A stretch of DNA of 62,461 nt. Source: an uncultured Lachnospiraceae bacterium (GTDB lineage Bacteria; Bacillota; Clostridia; Lachnospirales; Lachnospiraceae). A model generated the notes under the pieces. It did not search any database, had not been told where the DNA came from, and worked only from the letters and a program-made list of their open reading frames with translations. How positions within the stretch are numbered: the stretch's first letter is position 1; every line of letters starts with the position of its first letter. Position numbers and translations under genes: made by a program. Of this stretch, positions 25,675 through 34,211 are shown piece by piece. The stretch is from positions 1-62,461 of the forward strand of contig CAKREB010000019.1 of assembly GCA_934317005.1 (NCBI GenBank). The letters run 5' to 3'.

Positions 25675-28062
25675 GATATCATTCCTTTCTGATGTTGAAG
25701 TTGAATTTATAGCAGAATGTTGTGATTCCTTTTTGTCAGACACAACAGAATCTGTTTCTAAGGTGTTAGTATTTTTGGCAGCATTAGCTGCTGTCTTTTT
25801 GGCGCGGTGCAGGTTAAACCAGTTTAAGCGCAGGGCGTTTGTGACGACACAGAAGCTTGAAAGGCTCATTGCGGCAGCACCAAACATTGGATTTAGCTTC
25901 CAGCCAAGTAGCGGATACCAGATGCCGGCAGCTAAAGGAATTCCGATAACGTTATAGATAAACGCCCAGAAAAGGTTTTCGTGAATGTTTCGCAGAGTTG
26001 CACGGCTTAACCGGACTGCAGCCGGAATATCACTTAACTGACTTTTCATCAGCACAACGTCAGCTGCATCAATCGCAATGTCAGTGCCTGCTCCGATGGC
26101 GATGCCGATATCTGCGCGGGTCAGTGCCGGAGCATCGTTGATACCGTCACCAACCATGACAACCTTTCCACGTTCCTTTAAAGAGCGGATTACAGCTTCC
26201 TTTCCGTCAGGAAGTACCCCGGCAATCACTTCATTTACTCCTGTTGTTTTGCCGATTGCTTTGGCGGTGCGCTCGTTATCACCTGTCAGCATGATTACCT
26301 GGATTCCCATATCCTGAAGCTCCTGTATTGCCTGAGGACTGTCTTCTTTGATGACATCTGCGACTGCAATGATTCCGACCAGTGTAGAGTCTTTTCGGAA
26401 AAACAGTGGTGTTTTACCGGACTGCGCAAGCTTGTCTGCCTGTTTTTGAACGTCTGTATCAATGGTGAAAAACTGTTCCATAAAGGCAAGATTGCCACCT
26501 GCTATAGTTGAAGTGTCCCATTTGGCGGACAGACCGTTTCCAGGTGCGATCTCAAAATCATGAATGGTAATGTCGCTTGTCAGTCCCCTTTCTTCGAAGA
26601 GAGTCAGAATGGCATGCGCCAGTGGGTGCTCACTTTTTGATTCCAACGCATATGCGATAGAAAGCAGCCCATTTTCTGTAGTGCCGTTATATGGGATGAT
26701 GTCTGTTACCTTTGGTGTACCGTTTGTAATGGTTCCGGTTTTATCGAGTGCTACGATGTTTACTTTTCCTGTTTCTTCCATAGACACGGCTGTTTTAAAC
26801 ATGATTCCGTTTTTGGCGCCCATACCGTTGCCGACCATGATGGCAACCGGAGTAGCAAGTCCGAGTGCACATGGACAACTGATCACAAGCACAGAGATGC
26901 CTCTGGCAAGTGCAAAGCCAATCGTTTCTCCGGCAAGCAGCCATATGATGATCGTAATGACGGCAATTGTGATTACGGCAGGAACAAAAACACCGGAAAC
27001 TTTGTCGGCAATCTTTGCGATAGGTGCCTTTGTGGCAGCAGCATCACTGACCATCTGGATGATCTGGGACAGTGTGGTATCTTCTCCGACACGTGTTGCC
27101 TCACAGCGCAAAAATCCGGATTGATTTAATGTGGCGGCAGACACGGTATCACCGGCTTTCTTATCTACGGGAATACTTTCACCGGTCAGTGCCGCTTCGT
27201 TGACAGCACTGCTTCCTTCCAAAATGACACCGTCCACGGGGATGTTTTCTCCCGGTTTTACCACAAAGATGTCATGAATGCGAACCTGATCGATCGGTAT
27301 CTCCTGTTCGACACCTTCCCGGATGACAACGGCTGTCTTAGGTGCAAGGTTCATCAGACTTTTTAACGCATTGGTTGTTTTTCCTTTGGAATGCGCTTCT
27401 AACATTTTACCAACCGTAATCAGTGTTAAGATCATGGCAGCAGATTCAAAATAAAACTCATGCATATAGTGCATGACAGCATCACTGTTTTGCTTTAACT
27501 GTGCATCAGTCATGGCAAATAAAGCATAAAGACTATAGCCATAAGAAGCACTGGCGCCGAGTGCGACAAGCGCATCCATATTTGGTGCAAGGTGGAGAAT
27601 ACTGCGAAAGCCGTTGATGAAAAACTTTTGATTGATCACCATGATCGCTGTGGTAAAGAGCAGTTCAATCAGTCCCATAGCAATATGATTGCCGTCAAGA
27701 AACGACGGGATAGGCCAGTTCCACATCATGTGTCCCATAGAAAGATACATCAATGGGATCAGAAAGCATAAGGAGGCAATCAGTCTTTTGCGAAGGAGTG
27801 GTGTTTCCTTATCCTTTAGCATTGCGTTATTATCGGTGACAGAGGTGTTAGAATGTTTTGCGGTATTTTTTAAAGAAGCACCATAGCCTGCATTCTCTAC
27901 AGCGGCAATGATCGCAGCAGGTTCGGCAGTTCCTTCTACACCCATAGAATTGGTCAGAAGACTAACAGAGCATGAGGTGACACCGTCTACCTTTGCAACT
28001 GCTTTTTCGACACGGGCACTGCAGGCGGCGCAGCTCATACCAGTAACATGATATTGTTCCAT
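25465..28062 (-). CDS. copA: Copper-exporting P1B-type ATPase with an extra C-terminal metal-binding domain
   Basis: An 865-residue membrane ATPase that pumps Cu(I) out of the cell. The N-terminal heavy-metal domain has GMSCAACSARVEK (about 8-20). Eight membrane helices include the ion-binding CPCALG motif. Then come the phosphorylated Asp in DKTGTITNG, TGDNERTA and the hinge MVGDGINDAPAL. After the last helices, a charged linker (about 755-795) leads to a second heavy-metal domain with GMMCGHCEARVKK, which is unusual at this end. The gene is 13 bp downstream of csoR and shares its copper-responsive promoter. Confidence 0.95.
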   Translation of the reverse strand: MEQYHVTGMSCAACSARVEKAVAKVDGVTSCSVSLLTNSMGVEGTAEPAAIIAAVENAGYGASLKNTAKHSNTSVTDNNAMLKDKETPLLRKRLIASLCFLIPLMYLSMGHMMWNWPIPSFLDGNHIAMGLIELLFTTAIMVINQKFFINGFRSILHLAPNMDALVALGASASYGYSLYALFAMTDAQLKQNSDAVMHYMHEFYFESAAMILTLITVGKMLEAHSKGKTTNALKSLMNLAPKTAVVIREGVEQEIPIDQVRIHDIFVVKPGENIPVDGVILEGSSAVNEAALTGESIPVDKKAGDTVSAATLNQSGFLRCEATRVGEDTTLSQIIQMVSDAAATKAPIAKIADKVSGVFVPAVITIAVITIIIWLLAGETIGFALARGISVLVISCPCALGLATPVAIMVGNGMGAKNGIMFKTAVSMEETGKVNIVALDKTGTITNGTPKVTDIIPYNGTTENGLLSIAYALESKSEHPLAHAILTLFEERGLTSDITIHDFEIAPGNGLSAKWDTSTIAGGNLAFMEQFFTIDTDVQKQADKLAQSGKTPLFFRKDSTLVGIIAVADVIKEDSPQAIQELQDMGIQVIMLTGDNERTAKAIGKTTGVNEVIAGVLPDGKEAVIRSLKERGKVVMVGDGINDAPALTRADIGIAIGAGTDIAIDAADVVLMKSQLSDIPAAVRLSRATLRNIHENLFWAFIYNVIGIPLAAGIWYPLLGWKLNPMFGAAAMSLSSFCVVTNALRLNWFNLHRAKKTAANAAKNTNTLETDSVVSDKKESQHSAINSTSTSERNDIMTKTLNIEGMMCGHCEARVKKCLEALPEVETAEVSHEAGTAVVTLSGDVADDVLKSTVEAQDYKVTGIR

Positions 28063-28075
28063 AATAATCCTCTTT

Positions 28076-28381
28076 TCATTTCATTAATTTTTGTAATACC
28101 GTAACGAGTTCGTCTATCGTTTCTGCATTATCCTCTTTGATATCACGAACTACGCAGGTTCGGATATGATTGGCAAGAAGAACCTTATTAAAACTGTTTA
28201 GTGCAGCATTTATGGCAGATACCTGAACAAGAATGTCTGGGCAGTAGGCATCATTTTCTAACATTTTTTTGACGCCGCGGACTTGTCCCTCGATTCGGCT
28301 TAGGCGGTTCTGAAGATCTTTATATTCCTTTTCAGAACGTTCTTTCTTTTTGTGACAGCAGCATTCTGTCTGGTTTTCCAT
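28076..28381 (-). CDS. csoR: Copper-sensing repressor CsoR
   Basis: A 101-residue all-helical regulator of the CsoR/RcnR (DUF156) family. The Cu(I) ligands are visible as Cys in AYCPDIL, and His and Cys in NHIRTCV. The DNA-contact helix NRLSRIEGQVRGVKKML is present. The N-terminus has an extra CCCHKK cluster. ATG at 28381 is chosen, 6 nt after GAGGTG; a GTG at 28390 is the alternative. It autoregulates the csoR-copA operon through the operator upstream. Confidence 0.93.
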   Translation of the reverse strand: MENQTECCCHKKKERSEKEYKDLQNRLSRIEGQVRGVKKMLENDAYCPDILVQVSAINAALNSFNKVLLANHIRTCVVRDIKEDNAETIDELVTVLQKLMK

Positions 28382-28474
28382 TGTGCTCACCTCGCATCCA
28401 GTGTTTGAAGCGTATGAAAATATTTTACCTGAAAAGGAATCAATTCATACATTTCTTATCAAATTTACGACGCT

Positions 28475-28503
28475 ATTATATACCCCTTGGGGGTATATGT
28501 CAA
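28475..28503 (-). promoter_or_regulatory. csoR-copA promoter with CsoR operator in the spacer
   Basis: On the minus strand a consensus TTGACA (28498-28503) and TATAAT (28475-28480) are exactly 17 bp apart. The spacer is filled by the CsoR-type dyad TATACCCC / GGGGGTATA (28479-28497). A repressor bound here would block polymerase directly, and copper would release it. Confidence 0.92.
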
Positions 28504-28519
28504 GCGCTTTTTAAAAGTG

Positions 28520-28549
28520 TTGGAACACCATTGACAGATAGGGTATAAT
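28520..28549 (+). promoter_or_regulatory. Probable promoter of glf-lrgAB
   Basis: TTGGAA (28520-28525) and TATAAT (28544-28549) with an 18-bp spacer, 70 bp upstream of glf. The -35 is weak and the -10 is consensus. Confidence 0.5.
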
Positions 28550-28618
28550 GAGAAGAGTATTTTAGGGTATCGTGTGATGACATGAAGTAAAATAAGGAAA
28601 GACGGAGGAATAAACGGA

Positions 28619-29716
28619 ATGAAATATGATTATCTGATCGTTGGAGCGGGACTGTTTGGTGCGGTCTTTGCACATGAAATGACAAAGAAGGGAAAAAAGT
28701 GTCTGGTGATTGATAAAAGAGATCACGTTGCCGGTAATATATACTGTGAAACCGTAGAGGGCATTCATGTCCACAAATATGGTGCTCATATTTTTCATAC
28801 TTCTAATAAGGAAATCTGGGAGTATATGAATCAGTTTGCCGAGTTTAATCATTACATTAATTCGCCGGTGGCAGTTTATAAGGATGAGCTATATAATCTT
28901 CCTTTTAATATGAATACATTCAGCAAAATGTGGGGCATAAAAACGCCTAAGGAGGCAAAAGATATCATTGCGAAGCAGATTGCAGAGCTTGGAATCACAG
29001 AGCCGAAAAATCTGGAGGAGCAGGCACTGTCGTTAGCAGGAAAGGATGTATACGAAAAGTTGGTAAAAGGATACACAGAAAAACAATGGGGACGTGACTG
29101 CAAAGAACTTCCGGCTTTTATTATTAAGCGTCTGCCATTGCGTTTTGTATATGATAACAACTACTTTAATGACAGGTATCAGGGAATACCGATCGGAGGC
29201 TATACACCGATTGTGGAAAAAATGCTGGAAGGTTCGGATGTTTTGCTGGAAACAGATTACTTTGAATATCGTAAGCAGCATCCGGATGTTGCAGATAAGA
29301 CAGTTTATACAGGTATGTTAGACCGCTATTTTGATTATCAGTTCGGTGTGTTGGAGTATCGTTCGGTGCGCTTTGAGCAGGAAACGCTGCAGACAGATAA
29401 TTATCAGGGAAATGCGGTGGTAAATTATACAGAGCGTGAAGTACCATATACCCGTATTATTGAACATAAGCATTTTGAGTTCGGAACACAGCCGGTAACG
29501 GTAATTTCCAGAGAATATCCGAGCGAGTGGAAGAAGGGTGATGAACCATACTATCCGGTCAACGATGCGAAGAATGAAGCATTGGTAGAAAAGTACAGAG
29601 AGGCAGCAAAGAAAGAAAAAAATGTAATCTTTGGCGGAAGACTGGGTGAGTATCGTTATTATGATATGGATAAAGTAATAGAAGCTGCGCTGAATGCAGT
29701 AAGGAAAGAGGTGTAA
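28619..29716 (+). CDS. glf: UDP-galactopyranose mutase
   Basis: A 365-residue FAD enzyme that interconverts UDP-galactopyranose and UDP-galactofuranose, the donor for galactofuranose in surface glycans. The N-terminal dinucleotide-binding motif is VGAGLFGAVFAHE. The Glf signatures HKYGAHIFHT (about 57-66), the NLPFNM substrate loop and the C-terminal GRLGEYRYYDMD are all present, and the length is normal. It is followed 7 bp later by lrgA, so surface-glycan synthesis and the LrgAB proteins may share a transcript. Confidence 0.95.
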   Translation: MKYDYLIVGAGLFGAVFAHEMTKKGKKCLVIDKRDHVAGNIYCETVEGIHVHKYGAHIFHTSNKEIWEYMNQFAEFNHYINSPVAVYKDELYNLPFNMNTFSKMWGIKTPKEAKDIIAKQIAELGITEPKNLEEQALSLAGKDVYEKLVKGYTEKQWGRDCKELPAFIIKRLPLRFVYDNNYFNDRYQGIPIGGYTPIVEKMLEGSDVLLETDYFEYRKQHPDVADKTVYTGMLDRYFDYQFGVLEYRSVRFEQETLQTDNYQGNAVVNYTEREVPYTRIIEHKHFEFGTQPVTVISREYPSEWKKGDEPYYPVNDAKNEALVEKYREAAKKEKNVIFGGRLGEYRYYDMDKVIEAALNAVRKEV

Positions 29717-29723
29717 GATACCC

Positions 29724-30104
29724 ATGAAGTATCTGAAACAATTTACATTAATCTTACTGATGACTTTTGCAGGGGAACTGTTGAAATATTTTCTTCCATT
29801 TCCGATTCCGGCAAGTATTTATGGAATGGTAATACTGTTTATCGGGTTAGAGAGTGGTCTGATCAAGCTTGCTTCCGTGGAGGAAACAGCAAAATATCTG
29901 ATTGAGATCATGCCGCTTATGTTTATTCCGGCAGGGGTTGGACTATTGGAATCCTGGGGCGTTCTTCGACCGATCGTGTTAAAGATTGCGGTGATTACTG
30001 TGGTGTCTACAGTTGTAGTTATGGCAGTCTCCGGAAGGGTGACGCAGGGTGTGATACGAAGTCAGAGAAAAAGAAATTCATCGGAGGCGGAAGAACATGA
30101 ATGA
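29724..30104 (+). CDS. lrgA: LrgA/CidA-family membrane protein
   Basis: A 126-residue, four-helix membrane protein with the CidA/LrgA motifs PIPASIYGMVILF and PLMFIPAGVGLLE. Members are holin-like or metabolite-flux proteins linked to murein hydrolase control and, in several bacteria, to pyruvate uptake. The basic cytoplasmic tail RSQRKRNSS is typical. Its end overlaps lrgB by 8 bp. Confidence 0.88.
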   Translation: MKYLKQFTLILLMTFAGELLKYFLPFPIPASIYGMVILFIGLESGLIKLASVEETAKYLIEIMPLMFIPAGVGLLESWGVLRPIVLKIAVITVVSTVVVMAVSGRVTQGVIRSQRKRNSSEAEEHE

Positions 30105-30789
30105 TGTGATGTTAAATTCCCTGTTTTTTGGGGTGATGATCAGTCTGGCAGTCTATGAGATCGGAGCATTGCTCAAAAAGAAGCTAAAGCTTGCAATCTT
30201 GAATCCGCTGTTGTTTTCGATTGCGATTGTCATCGTGATACTGATCGTGTTTGATATTGATTATGATACGTATAATGAGGGGGCAAAGTATCTGAGTTAT
30301 CTGTTGACACCGGCTACCGTCTGTCTGGCGGTGCCGTTGTATGAACAGTTCGGTCTGCTAAAGAAAAATATCAAGGCAATTACGGCAGGAATTTTGTCCG
30401 GTGCCCTGACAAGTGTTGTGTGTGTGCTGGTGCTGTCGGTGCTCTTTCATCTGAAACATAAGGAATATGTCACATTGCTTCCAAAGTCCATTACAACAGC
30501 GATTGGAATGGGAGTTTCAGAGGAGTTAGGCGGCATTGTAACCATTACGGTTGCTGTTATTATCATTACGGGAGTGCTTGGCAATATCATGGCAGAATTT
30601 ATCTGCAAGATATTTAAAATAGAAGAAGCGGTGGCAAAGGGAATTGCAATTGGTTCTTCTGCGCATGCTGTAGGAACAGCCAAAGCAATGGAAATGGGAG
30701 AAATAGAAGGTGCCATGAGCAGCTTAAGTATTGCCGTTTCTGGTCTGATCACGGTTTTACTTGCCAGTGTGTTTGCTAACTTCTGGTAA
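30097..30789 (+). CDS. lrgB: LrgB-family membrane protein
   Basis: A 230-residue protein with about seven hydrophobic segments. The LrgB signature region LLPKSITTAIGMGVSEELGG is present, as is the C-terminal GSSAHAVGTAKAMEMGE. It acts with LrgA. The overlapping start indicates coupled translation. Confidence 0.93.
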   Translation: MNDVMLNSLFFGVMISLAVYEIGALLKKKLKLAILNPLLFSIAIVIVILIVFDIDYDTYNEGAKYLSYLLTPATVCLAVPLYEQFGLLKKNIKAITAGILSGALTSVVCVLVLSVLFHLKHKEYVTLLPKSITTAIGMGVSEELGGIVTITVAVIIITGVLGNIMAEFICKIFKIEEAVAKGIAIGSSAHAVGTAKAMEMGEIEGAMSSLSIAVSGLITVLLASVFANFW

Positions 30790-30854
30790 AACATACCGTT
30801 TTCTATCTATATAAAATGTGCTGAAAATGGGAACTTTTCCGGTGTGGGCAAACA

Positions 30855-30883
30855 TTGACCAAAATACGGCAGAATGATATAAT
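30855..30883 (+). promoter_or_regulatory. Promoter of the SEC-C gene
   Basis: TTGACC (30855-30860), a 17-bp spacer and TATAAT (30878-30883). It gives a leader of about 115 nt containing the hairpin at 30922-30973. Confidence 0.8.
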
Positions 30884-30921
30884 TAGAGAGGTTTCGTTTG
30901 AAACCAAAAGAAAAATAGTAC

Positions 30922-30973
30922 ATGCTCTTTAGAAGGCAGAAAGCAATATCAGCCGTCTGTATAGAAAGAGCAT
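30922..30973 (+). promoter_or_regulatory. Leader hairpin of the SEC-C gene
   Basis: ATGCTCTTT (30922-30930) pairs with AAAGAGCAT (30965-30973), with inner CAGA/TCTG pairing. No T run follows, so it is a leader structure rather than a terminator. Confidence 0.5.
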
Positions 30974-31005
30974 TTGTATAACGAGAAAAGAGAGAGGATA
31001 TTAAT

Positions 31006-31512
31006 ATGGGATTATTACAGGACTGGAGAGAATATGCATATGGAGTGGAATTAGAATCTCCTGCAGGAAAGGCTATCTGGGATAAGTATTTCGCAGAGGA
31101 AAAAGTAGTTTATGAGGAGCTTTTGGCAGATCCTTCCAATGTTGTAACCGGTACAGTTAAAGAATTAGCAGAGAAGTACCACATGGAATTAAAATATATG
31201 GTTGGATTTTTAGATGGTATCAACGAAAGCTTAAAAGAGCCAAATCCAATCGAGGATATGACAGAGGACACAACAGTTTCGCTTGATATTGATCTGGAAA
31301 AGCTGTACTACAACATGGTAGAAGCAAAGGCAGATTGGTTATATGAGCTTCCGGCATGGGATAAGCTTTTGACACCGGAGAGAAGAAAAGAGTTATATCG
31401 TGAGCAGAAAAAGTCCGGTACGATTGTAAAGGGCAAAAAGATTGGAAGAAACGATCCATGCCCTTGTGGAAGCGGTAAGAAGTATAAAAAGTGCTGTGGC
31501 ATGAATAAATAG
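31006..31512 (+). CDS. SEC-C metal-binding motif protein
   Basis: A 168-residue cytosolic protein. The last ~25 residues are a SEC-C zinc motif (GRNDPCPCGSGKKYKKCCG), as at the C-terminus of SecA and in YecA-like proteins. The first ~130 residues are helical and acidic, with no recognised motif. SEC-C domains often contact SecB, ribosomes or nascent chains; its role here is unknown. It has its own strong promoter and a structured leader. Confidence 0.8.
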   Translation: MGLLQDWREYAYGVELESPAGKAIWDKYFAEEKVVYEELLADPSNVVTGTVKELAEKYHMELKYMVGFLDGINESLKEPNPIEDMTEDTTVSLDIDLEKLYYNMVEAKADWLYELPAWDKLLTPERRKELYREQKKSGTIVKGKKIGRNDPCPCGSGKKYKKCCGMNK

Positions 31513-31586
31513 AAACCGTTTTTGTCTGCAAAGTCAGGCGGCAGTGATGCTGTCTGGCTTTGTCAGAACATTTGGAGGTGATGCTG

Positions 31587-33047
31587 TTGTTTAAAAATAG
31601 TGAAGGATTCCGTGTGTGGAAGCGTTATGAGTTTCTGCTGGAGGGAACGACAGATATGATATTTTTCTTTTCGAATACAGGTGTAGTCGAAGAGTGTAAC
31701 AGCAGTGTCTATGAACAGCTTGGGTTTGAGAGTGGTGAAAAACTCAAGCTTCAGGATATCTTCCGTTCCAGTATCATGGTATATGATGACAGAGTAATTT
31801 TTCGGGATGGTGTGCTGGAACAGTGTTTTGAAACAACGATTTATCGCAAGAATCAGACCTGTTTTCCGGTAGAGGTACGCGTAGCTATGCTTTCGGAAGA
31901 GAGTGGACAGTATGGTGTGTGCCGTGCAAGCAGTTTGGAGCTAAAGGCAGAGGCAAAGCGAAAGATTTCTTATGCGGAAGAGAAGATGCAGGAATTAAAT
32001 AAAGAGCGTGATGAGTTAGTTGCTAATGTAACGCATGAGCTTAGAACACCGGTCAATGGTGTTATGGGACTGGCGCAGACATTACTTGATACGGAGCTGA
32101 CAGACAGTCAGAAGGAAACGGTAGAACTGATCGATCACTGCTGTAAAAATATGATTAAGATTATCAATAATATTCTTGATTTTTCAAAACTGCAATCAAA
32201 TAAATTTACGATAGAAAATAGAGAATTTTCATTCGATGAGATGATGAATAAGCTGGTTAAGACAAACCAGCCGGCAATAGAAGCGAAGGGACTGCGTCTG
32301 ATCTGTAATATTTCAGATGATATACCTCACAAGATGATCGGGGATGAGCTTCGCTTGACACAGATATTAAATAATCTGCTGTCAAATGCGATTAAATTTA
32401 CATCGGTAGGGCAGATTGTACTTAGTGTTGTAAAGAGTATGGACATTGCTGATGAGATGGAACTGTTTTTTATGGTGGCAGATTCCGGCATTGGCATTTC
32501 AGAAGAAGAAAAAGAAAAGTTATTTAAGAGTTTTTCACAGGTAGATGCTTCCATTACAAGAAAATATGGTGGAACAGGTCTGGGACTTAGTATTGTAAAG
32601 AGTCTGGTAGAAATGATGGGTGGCGATGTCAATGTGGAAAGCGAGAAGGGAAAGGGCAGTACATTTTCCTTTTCTGTGCGCTTAAAGAAAGCGCAGCAGG
32701 AAGAAACAGAATCAGCAAGAAACTTTTCATTTCCACTGGGAAGTGAAGAAGATATCATAGAGGATGTCGGAGAAATTTTCCATCTCGGTTCTGAGGAAAA
32801 TCTCCGTGAAATTGATGCGAATATGGAAAAACTCGTTTTATGTATTGAAATGAAAAACTGGGAAAGGGCAGGCACATTTACAGAGAGCATCAAACAGTTA
32901 GTGGCAGAAGATACGATGAATCTGAAACGAAAAGCGTTTCGTTTGCAAATGACATTGCGAAAGGAAGATCACGAGAACGCGATTAAAGAGTTTGAAGTAT
33001 TAAAGGATGCTATTGATGCATGGAAAACAGAGCATAGCGGGGAATAG
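31587..33047 (+). CDS. PAS-containing hybrid-type sensor histidine kinase (soluble)
   Basis: A 486-residue kinase without membrane segments. The start is taken as TTG 31587 because GGAGGTGAT (31574-31582) sits just before it; ATG 31581 lies inside that site. A PAS domain (about 12-110) and a coiled coil (about 120-140) precede HisKA with the phosphorylated His150 in THELRTP. HATPase_c boxes are NLLSNAIKF, DSGIGI and GGTGLGLSIV. The last ~110 residues are acidic and helical, possibly a decayed Hpt domain. It is the first of three clustered signalling genes. Confidence 0.88.
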   Translation: MFKNSEGFRVWKRYEFLLEGTTDMIFFFSNTGVVEECNSSVYEQLGFESGEKLKLQDIFRSSIMVYDDRVIFRDGVLEQCFETTIYRKNQTCFPVEVRVAMLSEESGQYGVCRASSLELKAEAKRKISYAEEKMQELNKERDELVANVTHELRTPVNGVMGLAQTLLDTELTDSQKETVELIDHCCKNMIKIINNILDFSKLQSNKFTIENREFSFDEMMNKLVKTNQPAIEAKGLRLICNISDDIPHKMIGDELRLTQILNNLLSNAIKFTSVGQIVLSVVKSMDIADEMELFFMVADSGIGISEEEKEKLFKSFSQVDASITRKYGGTGLGLSIVKSLVEMMGGDVNVESEKGKGSTFSFSVRLKKAQQEETESARNFSFPLGSEEDIIEDVGEIFHLGSEENLREIDANMEKLVLCIEMKNWERAGTFTESIKQLVAEDTMNLKRKAFRLQMTLRKEDHENAIKEFEVLKDAIDAWKTEHSGE

Positions 33048-33101
33048 AACCTTTATAGGATAGAGTGAAAAGAGAAGAATATTGGAAAAGAGGTGGAAAT
33101 A

Positions 33102-34196
33102 TTGAGTAATAATGTGACGCTCAATGAACAGCCGAACATTTTAATAGTAGATGATGTACCGGCTAATCTGATTCTTTTGTCGGACATGATCAAAGAACTG
33201 GGTTACATACCAAGACCTGTTGTAAGTGTAAAACAAGCGCAGGAGGCTATCATAAAGAAGATGCCTCACTTAATCTTGCTTGATATTTCTATGCCGGATA
33301 TTACAGGCTTTGAATATTGTACCATGTTAAAAAAAGATGTCAGGACAAAGGATATTCCGATTATTTTTATTTCTGCATTGGATTCCGTAGAAGACAAGGT
33401 AAAGGGATTTCGCTTGGGAGCAGTCGATTATATTTCAAAGCCGTTTGAAAAAGAGGAAATGAGTGTGCGTTTAAATACGCATTTAAAGATTTATAGAATG
33501 CAGCAGGAGTTAGAGTCATATAACAGGCGCTTATATAAGATGTTAAACGATCAGCTTCGTCTGGCGACAGAAGAGCAGAAGAACATCTTAAAAGCACTTG
33601 CGAATGTTGTAGAGGCGAAGGGTGGAGACGAATCCGGAAGCCATTTGACGATGCTTGGTACAAACTGCAGGCTGTTAGCATTAAGTCTTCAGCTTTCTCC
33701 AAAGTTTGAAAAGCAGATTTCTTCATCGTTTGTGGATGAGATTGAGTTGGCATCGCAGTTACATGATATTGGTTTTATGGCAATCCATGATTCCATTCAG
33801 TTCAAAAAAGATGAGCTGACACCGGAGGAGTGGGAAATCATCAAGACACATCCGGAGCTTGGGGCAAAGCAGTTAGAAGAGATTTATTATAATGGTTCGA
33901 AAAATGATTTTATGAAGATGGCGATAGAGATTGCACGTTACCATCATGAAAATTGGGATGGAAGCGGCTACCCGCGTGGTCTTGCCGGTGAGGAAATTCC
34001 TCTTTCGGCAAGGATTGTTAAAGTCATTGACTGTTATGATGTGTTAAACAGAGATCGCTGTTACCGCAAGGCATATAGCATGGAAGAAAGTCTGGCAATC
34101 ATGCGACGTGAGAATGGACAGCAGTTTGATCCTTCGATCATGGAAGTGTTTGAAATGGTACAGAAGCAATTGAAAACCTGTAACAATTGTGGATAA
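33102..34196 (+). CDS. Response regulator with HD-GYP output domain
   Basis: A 364-residue protein. The receiver domain (about 10-125) has Asp61 in LLDISMPD and the Lys in SKPFE. The HD-GYP domain (about 155-355) shows the HDIG pair (QLHDIGFMAIHD), the second His pair in ARYHHENWDGSGYPRGL and a C-terminal FDPSIM. Such domains degrade cyclic di-GMP when the metal ligands are intact. The start is taken as TTG 33102, 5 nt after GAGGTGG; GTG 33093 is the alternative. It is probably the partner of the preceding kinase. Confidence 0.88.
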   Translation: MSNNVTLNEQPNILIVDDVPANLILLSDMIKELGYIPRPVVSVKQAQEAIIKKMPHLILLDISMPDITGFEYCTMLKKDVRTKDIPIIFISALDSVEDKVKGFRLGAVDYISKPFEKEEMSVRLNTHLKIYRMQQELESYNRRLYKMLNDQLRLATEEQKNILKALANVVEAKGGDESGSHLTMLGTNCRLLALSLQLSPKFEKQISSSFVDEIELASQLHDIGFMAIHDSIQFKKDELTPEEWEIIKTHPELGAKQLEEIYYNGSKNDFMKMAIEIARYHHENWDGSGYPRGLAGEEIPLSARIVKVIDCYDVLNRDRCYRKAYSMEESLAIMRRENGQQFDPSIMEVFEMVQKQLKTCNNCG

Positions 34197-34211
34197 GAAG
34201 GAGGGATTGTC

